Shown piece after piece: positions 59,949 to 64,000 of a stretch of DNA of 64,000 bases. Position 1 is the first letter of the stretch, and every line of letters begins with the position of its first letter. The stretch is from Levilactobacillus fuyuanensis (GTDB lineage: Bacteria; Bacillota; Bacilli; Lactobacillales; Lactobacillaceae), in the NCBI RefSeq assembly GCF_003946395.1, contig NZ_RHNZ01000007.1:1-64000 (forward strand), written 5' to 3'. A program made the translations under genes and the position numbers. The notes beneath the pieces are model-generated. The model worked only from the letters and a program-made list of their open reading frames with translations. It made no database searches and was not told the origin of the DNA.

Positions 59949-60692
59949 ATGACATGGTTAATTTTACTAGTTACAGGATTTTTAGTTGGGTTGTTGGTTA
60001 TTTCGACCGGTGGTGGTGGCGCGGCCATCTATCTCGGCCTCCTCACGACTGTCTTTCATTTGGCCCCCGGCTCGGCAGCGGCAACCTCGTTGTTCACGGC
60101 TTTTCCTTCCTTGCTAGTCGGCGCTTACGGCCACTACCGCACCGGCCAGATTCACTTTAAGGTTGGCAATCAGATGCTAATTGCGGCCATTCCAGCAACC
60201 ATCATAGGCGCTCTGATTTCACCTTATATCCCTATCAAGCTGTACACCTGGCTGGTCGCCATTATCTTGTTCCTACTAGGTGTTCAGATCCTGGTCAAAC
60301 GTTTCAGCCATCGTCAGAGCAAGCCGGTCCAACATCAGGGCCTGCAAGCCGCCTGCTACGGTGTACTCAGTGGTCTGATGGTCGGCGTCGCTGGCTTGTC
60401 CGGTGGTGGGCCGATTATTGCTGGACTGCTGGTTCTCGGCCTCGACATGATTCCAGCTGCGGCCACCTCCGCTTACGTACTGGTCGGGACAACCCTGGTT
60501 GGTTTAATTTTTCACATGTCGGCCAACAACGTCAACTGGAGCATCGGCGTCAGTCTGATGATTGGCGCGATGCTGGGGGCCTTCTGCGCACCACGCCTGC
60601 TGATGCACGCAGACCCACAGAAGCTAAACGCCTATCTCAAGCCCTTTATGGGCGTGTTGATCATCTTCATGGCAGTGAAAATGGTCTTCTAA
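59949..60692 (+). CDS. TauE/SafE (DUF81) family permease
   Basis: A 247-residue membrane protein with about eight helices. Two homologous halves each start with a glycine-rich stretch (STGGGGAAIYLGLL near residue 20, VGVAGLSGGGPIIAGLLV near residue 145). The family exports or imports sulfonates, sulfoacetate or sulfite-type anions. The ATG at 59949 lies 12 nt after AAGGAG; an earlier ATG overlaps that site. It has its own terminator and no regulator nearby, so the substrate cannot be given. Confidence 0.88.
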   Translation: MTWLILLVTGFLVGLLVISTGGGGAAIYLGLLTTVFHLAPGSAAATSLFTAFPSLLVGAYGHYRTGQIHFKVGNQMLIAAIPATIIGALISPYIPIKLYTWLVAIILFLLGVQILVKRFSHRQSKPVQHQGLQAACYGVLSGLMVGVAGLSGGGPIIAGLLVLGLDMIPAAATSAYVLVGTTLVGLIFHMSANNVNWSIGVSLMIGAMLGAFCAPRLLMHADPQKLNAYLKPFMGVLIIFMAVKMVF

Positions 60693-60711
60693 AATGACAT
60701 TTATTCACGAC

Positions 60712-60754
60712 TAAAAACGCCAACCAGCGGCTTTCAACGCTGATTGACGTTTTT
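60712..60754 (+). terminator. Bidirectional terminator between the TauE gene and the LPXTG gene
   Basis: AAAAACG and CAGCG arms pair with CGCTG and CGTTTTT with small bulges, giving T runs on both strands. Confidence 0.82.
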
Positions 60755-60767
60755 GAATAACTTGAAT

Positions 60768-62858
60768 TTAGTCGCGACGCTTCTTAATGATGACAGCGCC
60801 TAATGTTCCCAATAGACTAGCCAAGAGGGCTGTCCCAACGGCCGGTGCCCAATTATTCTGAGCTTCGCCCGTTTGTGGCAAACCACCCAAGTCGGCTAAA
60901 ATCCGACTCTTCAGTGCTTGAAGCTGGGCAACCCGTTGTGCATTGCCCTGAGCTTTAGCCGCTGCAATAGCCTGGTCGACCCGTTGCAATAGCGTCTCTT
61001 CACTCGCATGGGCTGCGGACGGCGTCTCTGTCTCGTCAGCAATCAAATCGTCCCAGTAGTCCTCGACCACTTCATCCTCGGCATAGTTGGGATGCTCGTG
61101 TTCGTAGGTCAGGTCGCCTTCACCCTCTTCACCAGGTTCCTCAGTATCGGGATCCACAATATTAGGTTCCTCAGTCCCTGGTGTTTCAGTATCTGGTTCC
61201 TCGGTACCCGGTTCCTCGACGCCTGGCTCTTCAATATTTGGTAATTCAACATCGATGCCAGGGTGAACGGGCTTTTCAAATTCCTCTTCGTCGTCGCCAT
61301 TACCTTGCAGATCCCACCGGTGGGTCTCCGCCTTGACGATGACCTTGTTAGCGATGAGGTTCCCATCAATGTTTTGGTTCGCGACAATCGTTGCGGAAGG
61401 CGCCAGCATACTGCCTTGGAATGGCGCATTGACGTTAATTTCGCCACCATACTGCTTATCACTAGCGGTACTATCGTAGAAGTTCCACAGTAAATGGTTG
61501 TCCCCGAAGTCTTCCGTTTCATGATTATCACGATCACTGCCGTCGCTGTAGACGATCTTGATTTGCGAGTTGATGTCGTAGTCCGCTTGACCACCGGTAT
61601 CCACGTTAATAATCACAGTTGCCCCATCAGCGTCGGGTGACAAGCCCTTGATGGTCAGTGGCCGGTCTTTTTGCAAAACATCTGGCGACAAGTTGATTAC
61701 AATCTGCCCATTAGCATTAGGCGTCATATCGCTGATATCAATAACCCGGTTGTTTTCATCCGTAAAGTCACTATTGCTATAGCTGGCTTCACTAGCCTTG
61801 TTGGCCAGGGATTCGTTCAAAGTCTTTAATTTGGCAAACTCCGCATCAAAATCGATGTAGGTCTGGCCATTCTGGTCTTGGTAGACTTCGTTGGCCAGTA
61901 AGTGGTCGATGTAAACGCCATTGACCATAGGCCGGTTGGGATTACTGATATCAATGTTGATACCTTCCCCAAAGACCACCTTGTTTTCACGGGTATCACC
62001 CCCGGAAACGAAGGAGCTCCCGGCAATGTTGGTCAGATTCTGTATGTAAGAGATATCCTTGTCGAGTAATTCTTCGATAATGTTCGTCCCAAAGTTCACG
62101 TTCCCAATCAGATTCTGAACGGCAACGTTCCCATTGGTGTGGGCATTCAGTTCAGCTTCCCGGGCAAAAATATGGAAGACTGAGGAGACACCTAGTAGGT
62201 TGTCCAGATCTGGATAGTCATCGTAAACGGTCCCACCAGATTGAATTTCGGCCTCTGATAAAGGTTCAAGGGCCGTGGTTTTAGCTGGCACATATTTTGC
62301 TTGCGCCTTTTCAACTAAAGCATTGACCTGTTCACGCAACTTAACATTGGCTAAAGCTGTCGTAAGGCCTTCCTTAGGCGTCATCAGGCGTGCGTTAATA
62401 CCTGAGGCCGTTGCTTTGTGCGCCATCTTATAAAGATTCTTTTTTGACGTTTTTACTTTTTTGGTGTCCTTATTGCTTGATTTCGAAATCTTGGAACCAT
62501 CAGTAGTCGTCTGATTTTGACCGTCAGTCTCAGTAGTCGTCTTGGCCGAAGAGACAAGCGTGTTTGCCGGCTGGTTCTGCTTCGACCCACCATTATCGCT
62601 ATCACTACTGTTAGTACTACTGTTAGTACTGCTGTTAGTACTGCTGTTGGTGCTGCTACTGTTAGTACTGCTACCACCACTGCTACTCTCAGCAGACCCT
62701 ACAACGCTAGAAGAGACTGTGTTGCTATTGCTACTCTCGGTTGTCGAAGCGTTGGCCGTCACCATGCCGCCACCCCCAATGGCAAGCATTACTGCGCAGG
62801 CGAAAACCCACTTACGACCGTCTTTATACATCTTAAAATGCGTTCGTTTCATTTCCAT
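60768..62858 (-). CDS. LPXTG-anchored surface protein, choice-of-anchor A family, KxYKxGKxW signal
   Basis: A 696-residue wall protein. The signal sequence contains FKMYKDGRKWVF, a KxYKxGKxW variant linked to accessory or septal secretion in lactobacilli. After it comes a low-complexity serine/asparagine stretch with SSTN repeats (near residues 65-90). The large central domain (about 200-530) resembles the choice-of-anchor A adhesive module. An acidic proline-rich stalk of EEPGT/EEPDT repeats follows, then a helical segment and LPQTG with a hydrophobic tail and KKRRD. The ATG at 62858 follows AAAGGTAGGG. Confidence 0.85.
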   Translation of the reverse strand: MEMKRTHFKMYKDGRKWVFACAVMLAIGGGGMVTANASTTESSNSNTVSSSVVGSAESSSGGSSTNSSSTNSSTNSSTNSSTNSSDSDNGGSKQNQPANTLVSSAKTTTETDGQNQTTTDGSKISKSSNKDTKKVKTSKKNLYKMAHKATASGINARLMTPKEGLTTALANVKLREQVNALVEKAQAKYVPAKTTALEPLSEAEIQSGGTVYDDYPDLDNLLGVSSVFHIFAREAELNAHTNGNVAVQNLIGNVNFGTNIIEELLDKDISYIQNLTNIAGSSFVSGGDTRENKVVFGEGINIDISNPNRPMVNGVYIDHLLANEVYQDQNGQTYIDFDAEFAKLKTLNESLANKASEASYSNSDFTDENNRVIDISDMTPNANGQIVINLSPDVLQKDRPLTIKGLSPDADGATVIINVDTGGQADYDINSQIKIVYSDGSDRDNHETEDFGDNHLLWNFYDSTASDKQYGGEINVNAPFQGSMLAPSATIVANQNIDGNLIANKVIVKAETHRWDLQGNGDDEEEFEKPVHPGIDVELPNIEEPGVEEPGTEEPDTETPGTEEPNIVDPDTEEPGEEGEGDLTYEHEHPNYAEDEVVEDYWDDLIADETETPSAAHASEETLLQRVDQAIAAAKAQGNAQRVAQLQALKSRILADLGGLPQTGEAQNNWAPAVGTALLASLLGTLGAVIIKKRRD

Positions 62859-63116
62859 ATCGACTAAATCCCTACCTTTCACTATAAGACTCCATCCCTA
62901 TTTTCGTCCTCTCCGGATGAACATTCAACGTTATTTTGAAATTATTTTTTAATTTAACAAATTAACTCTTATGTAGTTTATCCAAAGAACATTGTCGTTG
63001 GATTGTTAGTTCGCTTAACCAGCATAAACACGTGCTTTCACAAAATTTAGCGATTATTTTGAAAACTTGTGAGACTAAATTTGGATTTTTTACATTAGTA
63101 TTAAGTAACAGAACAA
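62859..63116. other. AT-rich intergenic region upstream of the anchor-A gene
   Basis: Contains the ribosome site AAAGGTAGGG of the LPXTG gene and long A/T tracts. No ORF and no strong hairpin were seen. Confidence 0.5.
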
Positions 63117-63152
63117 ATAAAACGGCCCCGACCGTTGCCTGTCGGAACCGTT
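63117..63152 (-). terminator. Terminator of the MucBP/LPXTG gene
   Basis: The minus strand reads ACGGTTCCGAC paired, with small mismatches, to GTCGGGGCCGT and then TTTATTTG. Confidence 0.85.
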
Positions 63153-63213
63153 AATTATCCATAGTTTAGTTAGCCATGCCATATAGGCACCATCAGCACG
63201 TTTCCCTCAAAAA

Positions 63214-64000
63214 CTAGTGTTGCCGTTTGCGTTTTAGACCAAATCCGGTCAAAGCACCGCCAAGCAGTAAGGCCAAACCGACCCACGGTGAAATGGTAGT
63301 TTCGTCGGTCTGCGGCAAAGTGGCATCCTTCGTTGCCTGTTGCTTAGGTACCTGCTGTGTCTTAGCAGTTGCTGTCGCAGTCTTCGCGTTCAGGTTCACA
63401 GTTTGCGTGCGTTTGTTTGTTGACTTCTGGGGTTGTTTACCAGGTGCAACCCGGTCGGCATCCCCGCCGTTCACAGCATCTCCTGTATCATCAATTATCG
63501 GTGCCTCAGGATCGACGAGGTCACCATCGCCGTCCGTGTCGATCGCTTGGTACGTAAAGGTGACGGTCTGGCCTGCCGCCGTGTAGGTGCCACTTGCGAC
63601 ACCATTGCCGACTAATTGATAACCCGGTAGCGTCTGGGCGTTGATAGTAAAGGCATCGCCAACATTTCCAGATTGTTGCGTCTGACTGATGACCTTGCCA
63701 TCCTGATCAACGTTAACGATGGTGACAATCCCGGTCGTAACGCCCGGATCTGGTGTGCCTGGATTACCTGGATCGACTGGCTTTTCATTTTCAATCTTGA
63801 AGGTAATATAGGCGCTGTACCCCCACAATGCGCCGTAACTCTGATTAACGACTTGAATGGTGTAGGTGCCATCTGGCACATCGTCCTTCGCGGTAAACTT
63901 CAAGGCCACCTTATTTCCCGAGACACGTTGCACGCTGAACCAATCCGTGGCATTCTCCGCGGTAGCGGCCCAAGCGGCAATATCTTCGGTCGGCAGGTTA
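63214..64000 (-). CDS. LPXTG surface protein with MucBP-type domain (5' part outside window)
   Basis: Only the C-terminal 261 residues or so lie in the window, and the reading frame is open to the right edge. It contains the end of a beta-rich domain and a Pro/Gly linker. A MucBP-type module follows (GIVTIVNVDQDGKVISQ to QTVTFTYQ), then an acidic DTDGDG stretch, a Thr/Gln/Lys-rich wall-spanning region, LPQTD, and a hydrophobic tail with KRKRQH. MucBP domains bind mucin in lactobacilli. The GTG at 63933 is an internal codon, not a start. Confidence 0.85.
   Translation of the reverse strand, partial: NLPTEDIAAWAATAENATDWFSVQRVSGNKVALKFTAKDDVPDGTYTIQVVNQSYGALWGYSAYITFKIENEKPVDPGNPGTPDPGVTTGIVTIVNVDQDGKVISQTQQSGNVGDAFTINAQTLPGYQLVGNGVASGTYTAAGQTVTFTYQAIDTDGDGDLVDPEAPIIDDTGDAVNGGDADRVAPGKQPQKSTNKRTQTVNLNAKTATATAKTQQVPKQQATKDATLPQTDETTISPWVGLALLLGGALTGFGLKRKRQH

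Noticed and set aside
62590-62680. Short tandem repeats within the anchor-A gene could suggest a phase-variable tract.
   Set aside because: The repeat is a 12-nt in-frame unit encoding SSTN, so copy changes would alter length but not frame.

Overview
The window looks like chromosomal DNA of a Lactobacillaceae bacterium, most like the Levilactobacillus/Lactiplantibacillus side of the family. The evidence is a base composition near 50% GC (by eye), strong Gram-positive Shine-Dalgarno sites, T-box and PyrR-type RNA regulation, LPQT[G/D] sortase substrates, a KxYKxGKxW signal peptide, a WxL surface protein and a glycerol-type teichoic acid polymerase. No phage, plasmid, CRISPR, intact insertion sequence, tRNA or rRNA gene is visible. 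The left edge does hold the promoter and leader of an rRNA operon that reads leftward out of the window.

Layout. 1-4.4 kb: rRNA promoters, tyrS with its tyrosine T-box, mntH, a small membrane protein and a MarR regulator. 4.5-10.4 kb: an Mga-like regulator, an NCS1 nucleobase permease and a nucleoside deoxyribosyltransferase under a PyrR-type attenuator, interspersed with copies of a structured repeat. 10.4-17 kb: a PH-domain membrane pair, DUF2200, a GntR-ABC transporter operon with a palindromic operator, and a DUF975 membrane protein. 17-21.5 kb: two exported arylsulfotransferase-like paralogues. 21.5-27.3 kb: secreted and small membrane proteins, a nucleoside hydrolase, a DMT transporter, and four tandem paralogous two-helix membrane proteins that all start with TTG. 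27.4-31 kb: an ABC-F ATPase with an attenuator-like leader, an AraC regulator, and 1.2 kb of gene-free repeat-rich DNA. 31.3-39.7 kb: MFS exporter, LysR/YeiH pair, CadD/ArsR pair, multicopper oxidase and a P1B ATPase, which together look like a metal and stress-defence block. 40-46 kb: LPXTG adhesin, a HesB/IscA-like protein, and a BceAB-type transporter with its own GntR regulator. 46-64 kb: aldo/keto reductase, TetR, a lectin-WxL protein, MFS/HxlR pair, a teichoic acid polymerase fusion, a redox pair (NmrA-like and Rrf2), an SDR, a TauE-type permease and two more LPXTG proteins, the last cut by the window edge.

The most striking unexplained feature is a family of about 170-280 nt structured intergenic repeats, here called SIR. 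There are ten copies and one fragment. The copies differ in sequence but keep the same multi-hairpin architecture, with many compensatory changes, and they occur on both strands in unrelated gene contexts. I read this as a candidate structured RNA or structure-maintained mobile repeat. A second repeat (element C) is present as a degenerate tandem array near 30.6-31.2 kb and as an inverted single copy at 36.0-36.2 kb, flanking the MFS-to-ArsR segment.
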